Source of the DNA: Thalassospira tepidiphila MCCC 1A03514
GTDB taxonomy: Bacteria; Pseudomonadota; Alphaproteobacteria; Rhodospirillales; Thalassospiraceae
NCBI RefSeq assembly: GCF_001662875.1
Contig: NZ_JPVZ01000013.1
Location: forward strand, 1 to 64,000
Reading direction: 5' to 3'
DNA: 64,000 nucleotides
In this document: piece after piece, positions 47,357-56,228 of the stretch
Layout: every line of letters begins with the position of its first letter
Numbering within the stretch: position 1 is the stretch's first letter
Notes under the pieces: model-generated
Told to the model about the DNA's origin: nothing
Seen by the model: only the letters and a program-made list of their open reading frames with translations
Database searches by the model: none
Program-made: the position numbers and the translations under genes

Positions 47357-48268
47357 ATGATGACAGCCCTCTTATTCGTGATCGTCACCGCCTGCTGGGG
47401 ATTTACCTGGTATGCGATCAAACTTCAGATCGGACCAATCCCGGTTGAAATCTCGATCTTTTATCGCTTTGCGCTGGCCGCGGTCGTTTTGTGCGGCTTC
47501 CTGTTGATAACGCGCAAATGGCGCCCTGTGCCATGGCACGCGCATCCATGGATCGTGCTTTTGGGCTGCGGGCTGTTTGGCATCAACTTTATCCTGATGT
47601 ATTCGGCGACCGGCTATATCGCCAGCGGCATTGTCGCGGTGATTTTCACCACCTCGACCATTTTCAATGCGCTGGGCAACTGGGCCTTTTACGGCAATCG
47701 CCCGGGCCTGCGCTTTGTCTTTGGTGCGGCATTCGGGCTTGCTGGCATCGCCTGTCTGTTTGCCAACCAGATCTATGCCCTGTCGCACAACGCCAATGCC
47801 ATCACCGGCATGCTGCTTGCGCTTGGCGGCACGGCGGTGTTTAGCTGTGGCAATATGGTGTCGGTTAAACTCAACCGCATGGGCATTCCCAACCGTGATG
47901 CGGTCGCGCGTGGCATGATTTATGGCACGGTGTTGCTGTTCATCTTTGCCCTATTCAAGGGCCAGACGCCGGTCATGCCGACCGATCCAGTTTATATCGG
48001 TGGTTTGCTGTATCTCGCCATTCCCGGATCGGTCGTAGCGTTTATCGCCTATCTCGCACTGGTTAACCGTGTCGGTGCCGGACGTGCAGCCTATGTCACC
48101 GTGCTGTTCCCGGTTGTCGCATTGACGGTCTCAACCTTCCTCGAAGGTTACGTCTGGACCCCGATTGGCGCGACCGGCCTTGCGATGGTGTTGCTTGGTA
48201 ACATCACGATCTTTGCGCGGCTTCCGAAATTCATTGGTATGAGGAATAAAACCCTCGCGGCGGAATAG
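47357..48268 (+). CDS. DMT-superfamily permease (EamA domains)
   Basis: A 304-aa integral membrane protein with about ten hydrophobic segments, starting MMTALLFVIVTACWGFTWYA and with the mid-protein RNRGMGIPNRDAV-like junction between EamA halves. Substrate unknown. The ATG pair at 47357/47360 was chosen because the first helix follows directly; the reading open from 47117 has a low-quality N-terminal part. Downstream of the liv terminator, so separately transcribed. Confidence 0.85.
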   Translation: MMTALLFVIVTACWGFTWYAIKLQIGPIPVEISIFYRFALAAVVLCGFLLITRKWRPVPWHAHPWIVLLGCGLFGINFILMYSATGYIASGIVAVIFTTSTIFNALGNWAFYGNRPGLRFVFGAAFGLAGIACLFANQIYALSHNANAITGMLLALGGTAVFSCGNMVSVKLNRMGIPNRDAVARGMIYGTVLLFIFALFKGQTPVMPTDPVYIGGLLYLAIPGSVVAFIAYLALVNRVGAGRAAYVTVLFPVVALTVSTFLEGYVWTPIGATGLAMVLLGNITIFARLPKFIGMRNKTLAAE

Positions 48269-48290
48269 GACACCTGGTTGTCTGATGATT

Positions 48291-48320
48291 AAAACGGGGC
48301 CGCTTGGGCCCCGTTTTTTG
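48291..48320 (+). terminator. Rho-independent terminator after DMT permease
   Basis: ACGGGGCC-gctt-GGGCCCCGT stem followed by TTTTTTG, 23 bp past the stop. Confidence 0.88.
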
Positions 48321-48408
48321 ATCCCACCTTCAGGTCCGAAACTGGCGAGCAGCCAAAAAACAATCCGCCTAATCTTCGTTGGTCACCAACAGATCGACGG
48401 AGCCCCCC

Positions 48409-49458
48409 ATGTTGCCCCATGAAAACACCACACGTTTGATATCGCTTGATATGGAACTGTCTTCCCGCCCGAAACATCGCGGCATTGATGGCCCAAGAAA
48501 CCTCTCTGCCGCAGGTGGCTTACATCCCAAACAACTGCCCACCCAGCCGATGGACCGCGTCAGCTGGTTGATGCTGGTCTCGCTATCGGTCCTGTGGGGC
48601 GGATCGTTTTTCTTTACCGAAATCGCGCTTGTCGATCTGCCGCCCCTGACGCTTGTGCTGTGCCGGGTGTCGATTGCGACCATGGTTCTGTGGTGGGTGG
48701 TGTTGTTGCGCGATATTGCCATCCCGCGTGATCCGAAATTCTGGGCGGGCGTTGCCGTCATGGGCGGGCTTAACAACCTGATACCGTTTTGCCTGATTGT
48801 CTGGAGTCAGACACAAATCACCAGCAGCCTTGCCGCAATCCTGAATGCCACCACCCCGCTTTTCAACCTTTTGATCGCCCATATCACGACAGACACAGAA
48901 AAGCTGACACTGCGCAAAACCATCGGTGTCCTGATCGGGTTTGGCGGCGTGATCGTGATTTTTGGTCTGCCGACATCTGGCAACACGATGGGCCTGCTTG
49001 CGCCGGGTGCCGTTTTGCTTGCCGCCTTCACTTACGGCTGCGCCGGGGTATTTGGCAGACGTTTTGCCTCCACCCCGCCAATCCTGACCGCGGCCGGCAT
49101 GACCAGCGCGTCGAGCCTCATGCTCCTGCCGTTGTCAGTCATCATTGATCTGCCCTGGCACCTGCCCGTTCCCACCACCAGCACCATCCTTGCCGTGCTG
49201 GGCTTTGCCACACTCAGCACGGCGCTGGCCTATATCCTCTATTTCGCCATCCTCAAACGTGCCGGGGCAAGTAACCTTCTGCTGGTTACCTTCCTAATCC
49301 CGGTCAGTGCGATTTTGCTGGGGGTTGGGTTCCTTGGCGAGGTCCTTTTGGCGCAGCACATGATCGGAATGGCAGTTATCGGGTTTGGTTTGCTTGTTAT
49401 TGACGGGCGGATTTTATCTCGCCCCAAGCCAGCTCAGCCCGTCACGCCAACCAAATAA
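48409..49458 (+). CDS. DMT-superfamily permease (EamA domains)
   Basis: About 349 aa. From residue ~50 it is a ten-helix EamA protein (WLMLVSLSVLWGGSFFFTEI...). The ATG at 48409 is supported by CGGAG six bases upstream, giving a hydrophilic N-terminal extension of ~45 residues not usual in the family. An ATG at 48550 would start right at the first helix but has no ribosome-binding site. Substrate unknown. It follows another DMT permease after a terminator, so is a separate unit. Confidence 0.83.
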   Translation: MLPHENTTRLISLDMELSSRPKHRGIDGPRNLSAAGGLHPKQLPTQPMDRVSWLMLVSLSVLWGGSFFFTEIALVDLPPLTLVLCRVSIATMVLWWVVLLRDIAIPRDPKFWAGVAVMGGLNNLIPFCLIVWSQTQITSSLAAILNATTPLFNLLIAHITTDTEKLTLRKTIGVLIGFGGVIVIFGLPTSGNTMGLLAPGAVLLAAFTYGCAGVFGRRFASTPPILTAAGMTSASSLMLLPLSVIIDLPWHLPVPTTSTILAVLGFATLSTALAYILYFAILKRAGASNLLLVTFLIPVSAILLGVGFLGEVLLAQHMIGMAVIGFGLLVIDGRILSRPKPAQPVTPTK

Positions 49459-49459
49459 G

Positions 49460-49486
49460 AAAGGCCGGAATTTTCCGGCCTTTCTT
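49460..49486. terminator. Bidirectional terminator between DMT permease and epimerase
   Basis: AAAGGCCGGAA-tt-TTCCGGCCTTT perfect stem, with T-rich sequence on the plus-strand side and A/T-rich on the other. It sits between convergent stops. Confidence 0.85.
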
Positions 49487-49492
49487 TATGCA

Positions 49493-50380
49493 TCAGTGAT
49501 CAAAATATTCGGCAGTCTGCATATCCTTGATCAGGCCAATCTCACGCGGCAGCCAACCAAGCACCTGCTGCGTGCGACCGCTGGAGGCACAGCAATCAAG
49601 CTCGGCAAAATGGCTGAACCAGCCAAAATAGTCCTTTGCATGTTCACGCGATAAGGACTTGAACGGCAGACCAAGACCGACACTGATCGTATGGGCGATG
49701 TCGGCGAAGGCAACGCCTTCCTCCCCCACGGCATGATAGGCCGGTTGGCTGGCGTGGTCTTCGATGGCAAGACGATAGGCACGTGCTGCATCCAAACGAT
49801 GCACCGCAGGCCACAGGTTATCGCCATCCTCGATACAGGCAACAAAGCCCTTTTCGCGCGCCAGATTGATCAGAAGCGGCACAAAACCATGATCACCCGC
49901 CCCGTGGACCGACGGCGGCAAGCGCATCACCGATGCATTGACACCCTTGGCGACAATGTTTGCCACGGCTTCTTCGGTGGCCTTGCGCGGGATATCGGCG
50001 GTTACCGTATCGCTTTCGACCACCGGGCGGTCCGCACGCAACAGCCCAATGCCAGATGTGACAATCATCGGGCGGTTTGATCCGGCCAGAACCGATCCCA
50101 TCGCCTCGATGACATGGCGGTCCTTTTCACAACTTTCGACAAAGCGGGTGAAATCATGATTAAAGCCGGTATGGATCACCGCATCACAGGATGCCGCCCC
50201 GCCTTGAAGACTGCCAAGGTCATCCAGATCACCGCGAAAGACGGTCGCGCCGACGGCAGCCAGTTTTTCGGCCCCGGTATCGCTGCGCGTCAGGCCGAGC
50301 ACCGAATGCCCATGATCAAGAAGCTCCTTCACCACAGCTGATCCGACAAAGCCCGTCGCACCCGTTACAAAAACACGCAT
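49493..50380 (-). CDS. Extended SDR NAD-dependent epimerase/dehydratase-family protein
   Basis: A 295-aa protein from the ATG at 50380 (GGAG upstream). The N-terminal Rossmann motif is VTGATGFVGSAV, then GDLDD and VIHTGFNHDF. The classical YxxxK catalytic pair is not evident, which places it among atypical extended SDRs. Function unknown; possible carbonyl or lactone reductase. Its 5' end and promoter region are duplicated 2.05 kb downstream; this copy is intact. It was originally divergent from the AraC gene now at 52571. Confidence 0.88.
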   Translation of the reverse strand: MRVFVTGATGFVGSAVVKELLDHGHSVLGLTRSDTGAEKLAAVGATVFRGDLDDLGSLQGGAASCDAVIHTGFNHDFTRFVESCEKDRHVIEAMGSVLAGSNRPMIVTSGIGLLRADRPVVESDTVTADIPRKATEEAVANIVAKGVNASVMRLPPSVHGAGDHGFVPLLINLAREKGFVACIEDGDNLWPAVHRLDAARAYRLAIEDHASQPAYHAVGEEGVAFADIAHTISVGLGLPFKSLSREHAKDYFGWFSHFAELDCCASSGRTQQVLGWLPREIGLIKDMQTAEYFDH

Positions 50381-50529
50381 AGTCACTCCATCCCAATATC
50401 TGCAAAACAACCGGACCGCATCGCGTCCTGTTACGGCCACAATATCGCTTGCCATCTGGACGAACTATACGCATCAGTCCATGATATATTTTCATTCGTC
50501 CAGAAACAGGCCGCTATATGGATCCGCTC
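50300..50529. repeat. Direct repeat copy A: epimerase 5' end, promoter gap and AraC start
   Basis: About 230 bp covering the first ~27 epimerase codons, the divergent gap and the first AraC codons (MDPL). It matches 52352-52582 in the same orientation, with roughly 15 differences and one single-base indel by eye. The AraC fragment starting at 50518 reads MDPLHSHVDLPQGCYSLL and stops after 27 codons, sharing only MDPL with the real protein. Confidence 0.85.
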
Positions 50530-50868
50530 CACTCACACGTAGACCTGCCCCAAGGCTGTTATAGCCTCCTCAGCCGCAAGGCGCCGCTTGATCGCTGCTA
50601 ACATGTGGTGAAACTTGGGAATTCCGCGGAACGACCAGATCGAGCGCTATGTTTGCGTGGCAGTGCCGCCGGTTCTTGGGAAGACAGATCCACAGCACTG
50701 GGTCAGCCCAGGTGCAAGCGGTTCCTTGAAAAACTTCGCCGGCAGGCTAGCGATCACCTTCTGCTGACCGCAGCCATCCGAACCTGCTGATGCGGGGAAT
50801 TAAATCGAACACAAAAAAAGACCGCCACGATGGCGATCCCGATTAACTTCCGCATGGAATATCTCCGA
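50381..50868. other. Promoter gap plus left part of the inserted segment, no gene seen
   Basis: 50381-50529 is repeat copy A. From 50530 the sequence leaves homology with the AraC gene. It holds only short open frames (the 61-codon one at 50605 has a weak start) and resembles nothing I know. It looks like decayed coding DNA. Confidence 0.5.
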
Positions 50869-51729
50869 TTATTTTAAGTGAATTGGGGTCCTGTACCCAT
50901 AGGCGAGCGAACCCGGAACGGGTATGCCGTCCAGTGATATGCCGTACCCGCCGTCGAAATCTTCTGATGTAATAGAAATCCCCATGCTTATTCGCGATTC
51001 TTTCCGCTTTGACACAGAGATACCACGCCAATAGTTCAATACGGAGACTGCTTTGATGTAGTGTCCACCACCCATGCCTCCGAATATCCCGTATGTGCCT
51101 GGCTCTGGATGTGAGTTGGCGATTACTGTCTCAGTGATCCGCCCTCTTTCTGATGGCGTGGCAATGTTGATACCAACGCCCTCACCTACTGCTCCGTCTG
51201 GAAAATCTGACTGTTCATAAATTTCAGTTATGAGAACGGACGAGACTTTGCAGTCGTCCCCATTGATCTGAACACCAAAAGCATAGCGTTCATCTGACAC
51301 GCCAGAAGTACCTGATATTACGCCGCCTTTTATCGTAATATCGTTGGCTGAGGCCCAAACGCCCATATATCGATTTCTGATGTAGTTAACGCCATCGGAT
51401 ACCGACCCAGATCCTTCCAGCTTTGCCCCGACCCTGAACCCGGATATCTTGCCTGTCTTCTTAGTGTCATATAAGCGGGAGCCAGCCCCCATAAGCTTGA
51501 CGCCGTAGTCCCATTCGTTCCCCTTGTTTGAAGAGCGTATCGCATGCCCATTCAAATCAAGATGCGCAGATTCCGTGAAAATGAGTCCGTCACCAGACGC
51601 GACATTAATATCTGACGTCAAAATATAGCTGCCACTGCCATAAATTCCGCTTTTGTCAATTTCTCGGATGGCAGGCTCGCAACCAGAAAGGAAAAGCAGC
51701 CAGAAACAAGTCAAAATGAATTGGCGCAA
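50869..51729 (-). CDS. Predicted right-handed beta-helix lipoprotein
   Basis: A 286-aa protein with a lipoprotein signal (RQFILTCFWLLFLSGC, lipobox LSGC with Cys17). The mature part is Gly/Ser/Asp/Asn-rich with repeated short strands (SYILTSDINVASGDGLIFTE, HLDLNGHAIRSS, DITIKGGVISG), the look of a pectate-lyase-like parallel beta-helix. No catalytic residues can be named. TTG start with GAGAA upstream. It sits inside the duplicated-flank insert, is AT-richer than the neighbours and was probably acquired horizontally. Confidence 0.7.
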   Translation of the reverse strand: MRQFILTCFWLLFLSGCEPAIREIDKSGIYGSGSYILTSDINVASGDGLIFTESAHLDLNGHAIRSSNKGNEWDYGVKLMGAGSRLYDTKKTGKISGFRVGAKLEGSGSVSDGVNYIRNRYMGVWASANDITIKGGVISGTSGVSDERYAFGVQINGDDCKVSSVLITEIYEQSDFPDGAVGEGVGINIATPSERGRITETVIANSHPEPGTYGIFGGMGGGHYIKAVSVLNYWRGISVSKRKESRISMGISITSEDFDGGYGISLDGIPVPGSLAYGYRTPIHLK

Positions 51730-52360
51730 GGTTCATTTTCTCGTTAGTGATGTGAATTATGTAGCTTACCCTGACACACCTTTAAATAGCAAATCCATCC
51801 GCTTAGATTCCAGTGACCAAGGCCAAAAAGGCGGCGTGTCTAGTGAATCCAGATGAGTTAGCGTCGGATGCAACATGGCTGGTGGTAATTGGCGTTAGTG
51901 TAACAGAAAGAGGATTGGCGAATACAGACCGTCTGAAATTTGGTGAATGTCTAAGCAATATGTTGAAGCAATCAAACCGCTCGTTTTGTCCAAGGCGAAG
52001 TTTAAACTATAAGAGATTGCAGTCCTTTCGTAGGACATATCGACGCCATTTCCTGTGCTAAACTAAGGCAAAGCGGAGATGGCTTGTTGCTTCTCACCTA
52101 TTACCTTATTGATCAGCATGATCAAAACAGACTTTTACGAGCAAGAATTATTCGGACTGATCATCTGCAAGATTATATGTTACTTTTCTGACCGGTGTAG
52201 ACTTAGACTTGTACGTCGCCAAATAGAACAGGTTTCTGATCCTTTCCCGCTTTGGCTCCCAAGTTCCCGAGTTCACGTTTTTAGCAACGCTTACCATACC
52301 ATCACTACCAGTCGACGTTGACTCTGGATCAGCCCCTGTGACCAGCCCTACCACCGAACG
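51730..52360. other. Right part of inserted segment, AT-rich, no gene recognised
   Basis: Visibly AT-richer than the flanking DNA. It contains short open frames only; the longest minus-strand one (52148-52354) gives GSDGMVSVAKNVNSGTWEPK-like sequence that may be the tail of a decayed gene. I recognise no transposase, integrase or terminal inverted repeat. Confidence 0.55.
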
Positions 52361-52582
52361 CTAATGATCAAGAAGCTCCTTCACCACAGCTGATCCGACA
52401 AAGCCCGTCGCACCCTTTACAAAAACACGCATAGTTACTCCATCCCAATATCTGCAAAAACTACGTGCCCGCATCGCGGCCCGTTGCGGCCACAATATCG
52501 CTTGCCTTCTGGACGAACTATACGTATCAGTCCATGATATATTTTCATTCGTCCAGAAACAGGCCGCTATATGGATCCGCTT
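52352..52582. repeat. Direct repeat copy B: epimerase 5' fragment, promoter gap and true AraC start
   Basis: Second copy of the 50300-50529 segment, same orientation. Here the AraC side continues into the intact gene, while the epimerase side is broken. Confidence 0.85.
52361..52432 (-). pseudogene. Truncated 5' fragment of the SDR epimerase gene
   Basis: From the ATG at 52432 it reads MRVFVKGATGFVGSAVV and stops after 23 codons (TAG). It differs from the intact gene by Thr-to-Lys at position 6. It is the epimerase side of repeat copy B and is non-functional. Confidence 0.8.
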
Positions 52583-53503
52583 TCCGATATCCTGTCCCTG
52601 CTCCGCCCCGACAATTACCTGTCGGCCGGATTTGACATTGCCGCACCCTGGGCGATCCAGTTCCCCGATCAGGGGCAAAACATCAAAACCGCCGCCGTGG
52701 TTGAGGGTGACTGCTGGATCTCGGTGGATGGGGTACCGGACCCCGTGCATCTGCAAACAGGCGACTGCGTCTTGTTGCCGCACGGCAAAGCGTTCTTGAT
52801 GGGAAGCGACCTTGATGTATCGCCGATGCTGGCCGGAACAACGTTCAAGCCAAGCGGCTATGGTGTCATTCGCACACTGAATGGTGGCGGGGATTGCGTG
52901 GTGGCCAGCAGCCGGTTTGGCCTTCACGGGCCACAGGCCGACTTGTTGCTGGCGATGTTGCCGCCACTTGTGGTCATTCGTAATCGCGATGAAAGCGAAG
53001 CACTTCGCCATTGCATTGAACGCACCATGACTGAGATGCGCAAAAACGATCCAGGCAGCAAACTGGTGTTGCAACATCTCGCGCACATGATGCTGATCCA
53101 GGTGTTGCGCATGTACATGAATGACGACGCCAAGGGGGTTGGCTGGTTCTTCGCCCTTGCCGACCCGCAAATCAGCAAGGCCATATCAGCCATTCATGCC
53201 GATCCGGCCCAAAACTGGACTGTGGAAAGCCTTGCAAAATGCTCAGGCATGTCCCGGTCCGCCTTCGCCGCCAAGTTCAAGGAACGCGTTGGCGAAAGCC
53301 CGATGGGCTATTTGATCCGTTGGCGGATGATGCTGGCCGGCGAAAGACTGACCACATCGCGCGAACCGATATCCCAAATCTCGCTCAGTCTGGGATATGA
53401 GTCCGAGAGTGCCTTTAGCACAGCGTTTAAGCGCGTGATGGGTTGCGCACCAAGAAGCTATTGCAAGGAAGTCTTGCCCCGGCAAGACGTCAAAATGACT
53501 TGA
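52571..53503 (+). CDS. AraC-family regulator with cupin sensing domain
   Basis: A 310-aa regulator. An N-terminal cupin (AraC_ligand-type, ~10-190: VVEGDCWISVDGVPDPVHLQ, GDCVLLPHGKAFLMG) is followed by the AraC HTH pair, with WTVESLAKCSGMSRSAFAAK and PISQISLSLGYESESAFSTA. It ends CAPRSYCKEVL. The start ATG has ACAGG upstream. It was divergent from the SDR epimerase before the insertion, a common regulator/target layout, so it probably regulated that gene; its promoter is now the separate copy B. Confidence 0.9.
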   Translation: MDPLSDILSLLRPDNYLSAGFDIAAPWAIQFPDQGQNIKTAAVVEGDCWISVDGVPDPVHLQTGDCVLLPHGKAFLMGSDLDVSPMLAGTTFKPSGYGVIRTLNGGGDCVVASSRFGLHGPQADLLLAMLPPLVVIRNRDESEALRHCIERTMTEMRKNDPGSKLVLQHLAHMMLIQVLRMYMNDDAKGVGWFFALADPQISKAISAIHADPAQNWTVESLAKCSGMSRSAFAAKFKERVGESPMGYLIRWRMMLAGERLTTSREPISQISLSLGYESESAFSTAFKRVMGCAPRSYCKEVLPRQDVKMT

Positions 53504-53571
53504 ACACCCAAAGCACAAAGCACTGAGACCAAACGAGCCCCGCATCGCAGAATTTTGTTGGTGGGAGAAAT

Positions 53572-53676
53572 ATGCGTCGCACCTTACTGAAAAGATCAGG
53601 ACGGATCGTACAGCGCTCAACATCACTGGCAGTCGCTATTTTCTGGCACTTGAATGATCAAATACACTTCATCTGA
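53572..53676 (+). CDS. Possible 34-aa small protein
   Basis: ATG with GGGAGA at good distance, coding MRRTLLKRSGRIVQRSTSLA and then a hydrophobic VAIFWHL stretch before the stop. A basic start followed by a hydrophobic segment might be membrane-associated. It lies in the gap between the AraC and GNAT genes. No homologue is recognised, and chance is a fair alternative. Confidence 0.25.
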   Translation: MRRTLLKRSGRIVQRSTSLAVAIFWHLNDQIHFI

Positions 53677-53785
53677 GCGCAAAAAACACCATTTAAACAA
53701 ATGCCGCAATATTCCGAGCAACCTTTAGCCGACTGCACGATTTCAGGTAACTTCTTGAGATCATTTAATAAGAAAAGGGGCAAAG

Positions 53786-54595
53786 TTGGATATTCATCAA
53801 GAGTTTTTCGGAACAGAAAGCAGCATTGCTCTGATGAAGAGGAGTGCGGCTCTTTGGTCACTGATAAAGGACGATCCGAGATTTGCATATTACGGTCGGA
53901 CGGTCGCCCTGTCCGATATACAGACCGACACCGCCGACATACTTGCATCTGTCGCCTCTTTGCTTGGCGCATCGGTTGCCTATTATTTCCCCAAATTCAA
54001 GGCAGATAAACTGTTCGCAGAACTGAAGGCGCGCGGATTTTCGTGCGACCGCCATGAACATTATTGGGGTGGTGAAGCCGCCTACGAGGCCAGCCGTCAA
54101 GTCCTTGATAAATATGACCTGCCAAGCGACCTGTCGATTGTAGCACTCGACAAAATGTCGCCGAATGAGCTGGTCGCTGATGTTGCAGCACTTTGCCAAT
54201 CCTGTGACGTCATGCCTGTGCCGGGCGCCGTCATGCGGGGTCAAAGCAGGCGCGGCATAAACTTGGTTGCCATTGACGCGGCTGGCGTACCGGTTGCGAG
54301 TGCATCTTCGTTCGTGATGCATCATGCGTCCGGAGCACGGCCAAACGATGTATTTTGGGGCATGCTTGCCACGCGTGAGGACAGACGGGGCGAAAAGATC
54401 GGCTTAATTCTTGGTGCCAAGGCAATCATTCATATGTGGGAAAAAGAAGCCGCACGAGGTTTCATGACCGGCGTTCGCCTTGATAACCCCTCCTCGCAGG
54501 CGCTGTGCAACAAGCTGGGCGTAACGGACTCTGATTGGATCTATGCCTCTTGCATCAACAATGAAGTTCTCGGCCGAGCCAGTGTAACCAAGTAA
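53786..54595 (+). CDS. GNAT-family acetyltransferase-like protein
   Basis: A 269-aa protein, probably two GNAT-like halves. The C-terminal domain has the acetyl-CoA loop pattern in ATREDRRGEKIGLILG (R-x-x-G-x-G/A type) and RLDNPSSQALCNKLGV, a typical end of the fold. The N-terminal ~130 residues are a degenerate or unrelated domain. TTG start with AAAAGGGGC upstream; the next in-frame ATG (53834) has no ribosome-binding site. The acceptor substrate is unknown. Confidence 0.75.
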   Translation: MDIHQEFFGTESSIALMKRSAALWSLIKDDPRFAYYGRTVALSDIQTDTADILASVASLLGASVAYYFPKFKADKLFAELKARGFSCDRHEHYWGGEAAYEASRQVLDKYDLPSDLSIVALDKMSPNELVADVAALCQSCDVMPVPGAVMRGQSRRGINLVAIDAAGVPVASASSFVMHHASGARPNDVFWGMLATREDRRGEKIGLILGAKAIIHMWEKEAARGFMTGVRLDNPSSQALCNKLGVTDSDWIYASCINNEVLGRASVTK

Positions 54596-54668
54596 CCCAT
54601 TTCGGTTGTCGCTGATCCAGGTTCATAACAAACCTACCTAACGCTTGTCCGGGCAGCCCCGAAACGAA

Positions 54669-54705
54669 ACAAGCCCCACACCAAGGGATGCAGGGCTTGT
54701 TTAAT
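54669..54705 (-). terminator. Probable terminator after tRNA-Met
   Basis: ACAAGCCC / GGGCTTGT 8-bp stem around a 16-nt loop. On the minus strand it is followed by TTCGTTTC and lies directly after the tRNA 3' end. Confidence 0.6.
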
Positions 54706-54782
54706 TGGTAGCCGAGGAGGGACTTGAACCCCCGACACGCGGATTATGATTCCGCTGCTCTAACCAGCTGAGCTACTCGGCC
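54706..54782 (-). tRNA. tRNA-Met (CAT), elongator-type
   Basis: Complete 77-nt cloverleaf with encoded CCA. Stem GCGGA/TCCGC encloses the loop ATCATAA, anticodon CAT. The T-arm GGTTCAAGTCC is standard. G1 pairs with U72 as a G-U pair. tRNA-Ile2 (lysidine-modified CAT) shares this loop, so that identity cannot be fully excluded, but the overall form is that of elongator tRNA-Met. It is not the initiator, since G1 is base-paired. Confidence 0.88.
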
Positions 54783-54911
54783 ACAAGGAATTTTGTGGTG
54801 TTCCGGTGCGCTTGGAACGAGGCGGTTTTTAAGTCAGGGAGCCGTCCCCGTCAAGCGCCTTTTTGACGATTTTGTCAAAAAACATCTTAGTAAAACCCCT
54901 GGTGAAACTGG

Positions 54912-54940
54912 CGGGCGAGGAACATGCGCCCTCGCCCGTC
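54912..54940 (-). terminator. GC-rich hairpin downstream of mnmA
   Basis: GCGGGCGAGG / CCTCGCCCGT stem. On the minus strand it lies 26 bp beyond the mnmA stop and is followed by AGTTTCACC without a T tract, so it is a weak terminator at best. Confidence 0.45.
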
Positions 54941-54965
54941 CTATTCGTTAATCGGGCAATCCCGA

Positions 54966-56111
54966 TCAGGCGGCACTTGCCGTGTTGCCGATCAGCTCTT
55001 CGCGGGTGATCCAGCCACCGCCAAGCACGCGTTCGCCCTGATAAAACACACCGGCCTGCCCCGGTGCGATGCCGAACTGGGCATCGTGCAGTTCAATGCG
55101 GGCCTCGCCGGATGCTTCGGGGTAGACGGTTGCCGTGGTCGGCTGCATGGCCGAGCGCAGTTTGACTTCGACCTCAACCCCGTTTTCATCGATCTGATCG
55201 CCATCAAGCCAGTTAAGTTCGCGGACATAGACCAGTTTCTTGGCTAGGGCCGCCTTCGGCCCGACAATGACCTGACGCTTTTCAGGCGAGAGTTTGACGA
55301 CATAAAGTGGTTCTGCCGTACCCCCGATATTAAGGCCACGCCGCTGCCCGACCGTGTAATGGATCAGGCCGCGATGATCGCCGAGCACATTGCCATCAAG
55401 ATCAACGATCTCGCCGGGTTCGCCTGCCTCGGGACGCAGCTTTTCGACCAGACGGGCATATTTGCCATCCGGGACAAAGCAGATGTCCTGACTGTCGGGC
55501 TTGTCAGCGACTTCAAGGCCAAACTTGGCGGCAAGCGCACGGGTTTCCGCCTTGCTCATCAAATGGCCCAACGGGAAGCGCAGGAAATCAAGCTGTTCCT
55601 GGGTCGTGGTGAACAGGAAGTAGCTTTGATCGCGGTTGGGATCGGCGGCACGGTGCAGTTCGGCCCGGCCATTGGCACCCAGTTTCCGCTGCACATAATG
55701 GCCGGTCGCCATGCAATCGGCACCCAGGTCATAAGACGTTTCAAGCAGATCGCGGAACTTGACGGTCTGATTGCATTTCACACACGGGATCGGGGTTTCG
55801 CCGCGCATGTAGCTGTCGGCGAAATCATCGATCACTTCTTCGCGGAAGCGTGATTCGTAATCGAGCACGTAATAGGGAATGTCGATATCCTCGGCCACTT
55901 TGCGCGCATCATAAATATCGCGCCCGGCACAGCAGGACTTCGCACGGGTGGGCGCATTGGCCCCCATATCATAAAGCTGAAGCGTGATGCCTACCACGTC
56001 ATAGCCTTCTGATTTCAGAAGGGCTGCAACGGCAGAGCTATCAACCCCGCCCGACATGGCAACAACCACGCGGGTATCTTGCGGGGCTTTATCAAAGCCA
56101 AGAGAGTTCAT
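54966..56111 (-). CDS. mnmA: tRNA-specific 2-thiouridylase MnmA
   Basis: A 381-aa cytosolic enzyme that thiolates U34 of tRNA-Lys, -Glu and -Gln. The PP-loop is [18 protein letters not shown]. The catalytic cysteines are in [12 protein letters not shown] and [11 protein letters not shown], with [21 protein letters not shown] tRNA-binding sequence between them. The ATG at 56111 was chosen; the in-frame TTG at 56141 is less likely. Its sulfur comes from a cysteine desulfurase, and IscS is encoded 5 kb upstream on the same strand. A separate transcription unit from the isc operon, since a terminator intervenes. Confidence 0.95.
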   Translation of the reverse strand: MNSLGFDKAPQDTRVVVAMSGGVDSSAVAALLKSEGYDVVGITLQLYDMGANAPTRAKSCCAGRDIYDARKVAEDIDIPYYVLDYESRFREEVIDDFADSYMRGETPIPCVKCNQTVKFRDLLETSYDLGADCMATGHYVQRKLGANGRAELHRAADPNRDQSYFLFTTTQEQLDFLRFPLGHLMSKAETRALAAKFGLEVADKPDSQDICFVPDGKYARLVEKLRPEAGEPGEIVDLDGNVLGDHRGLIHYTVGQRRGLNIGGTAEPLYVVKLSPEKRQVIVGPKAALAKKLVYVRELNWLDGDQIDENGVEVEVKLRSAMQPTTATVYPEASGEARIELHDAQFGIAPGQAGVFYQGERVLGGGWITREELIGNTASAA

Positions 56112-56228
56112 GTTTCTCACCCATCCGTGGGTCAAGGCCACGGCGACAAGAGGTTAATCCAAAATGGCAACGGGCGGCGCACACGCCACCCGCAAAATAT
56201 CGTTCGGGCTTATATAGGCGATCTTGGC

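Noticed and set aside
50605-50790. A 61-codon open frame in the inserted segment
   Set aside because: No recognisable protein, poor start context, and a surrounding region that looks decayed.
52361-53170. A long minus-strand open frame running through the AraC gene into the epimerase fragment
   Set aside because: Only its last 23 codons match the epimerase, as part of repeat copy B. The rest is antisense to the intact AraC gene.
54706-54782. tRNA-Ile2 as an alternative identity for the CAT tRNA
   Set aside because: The CAT anticodon and loop are shared with Ile2, but the acceptor and arms look like the elongator tRNA-Met. The alternative is noted but not preferred.
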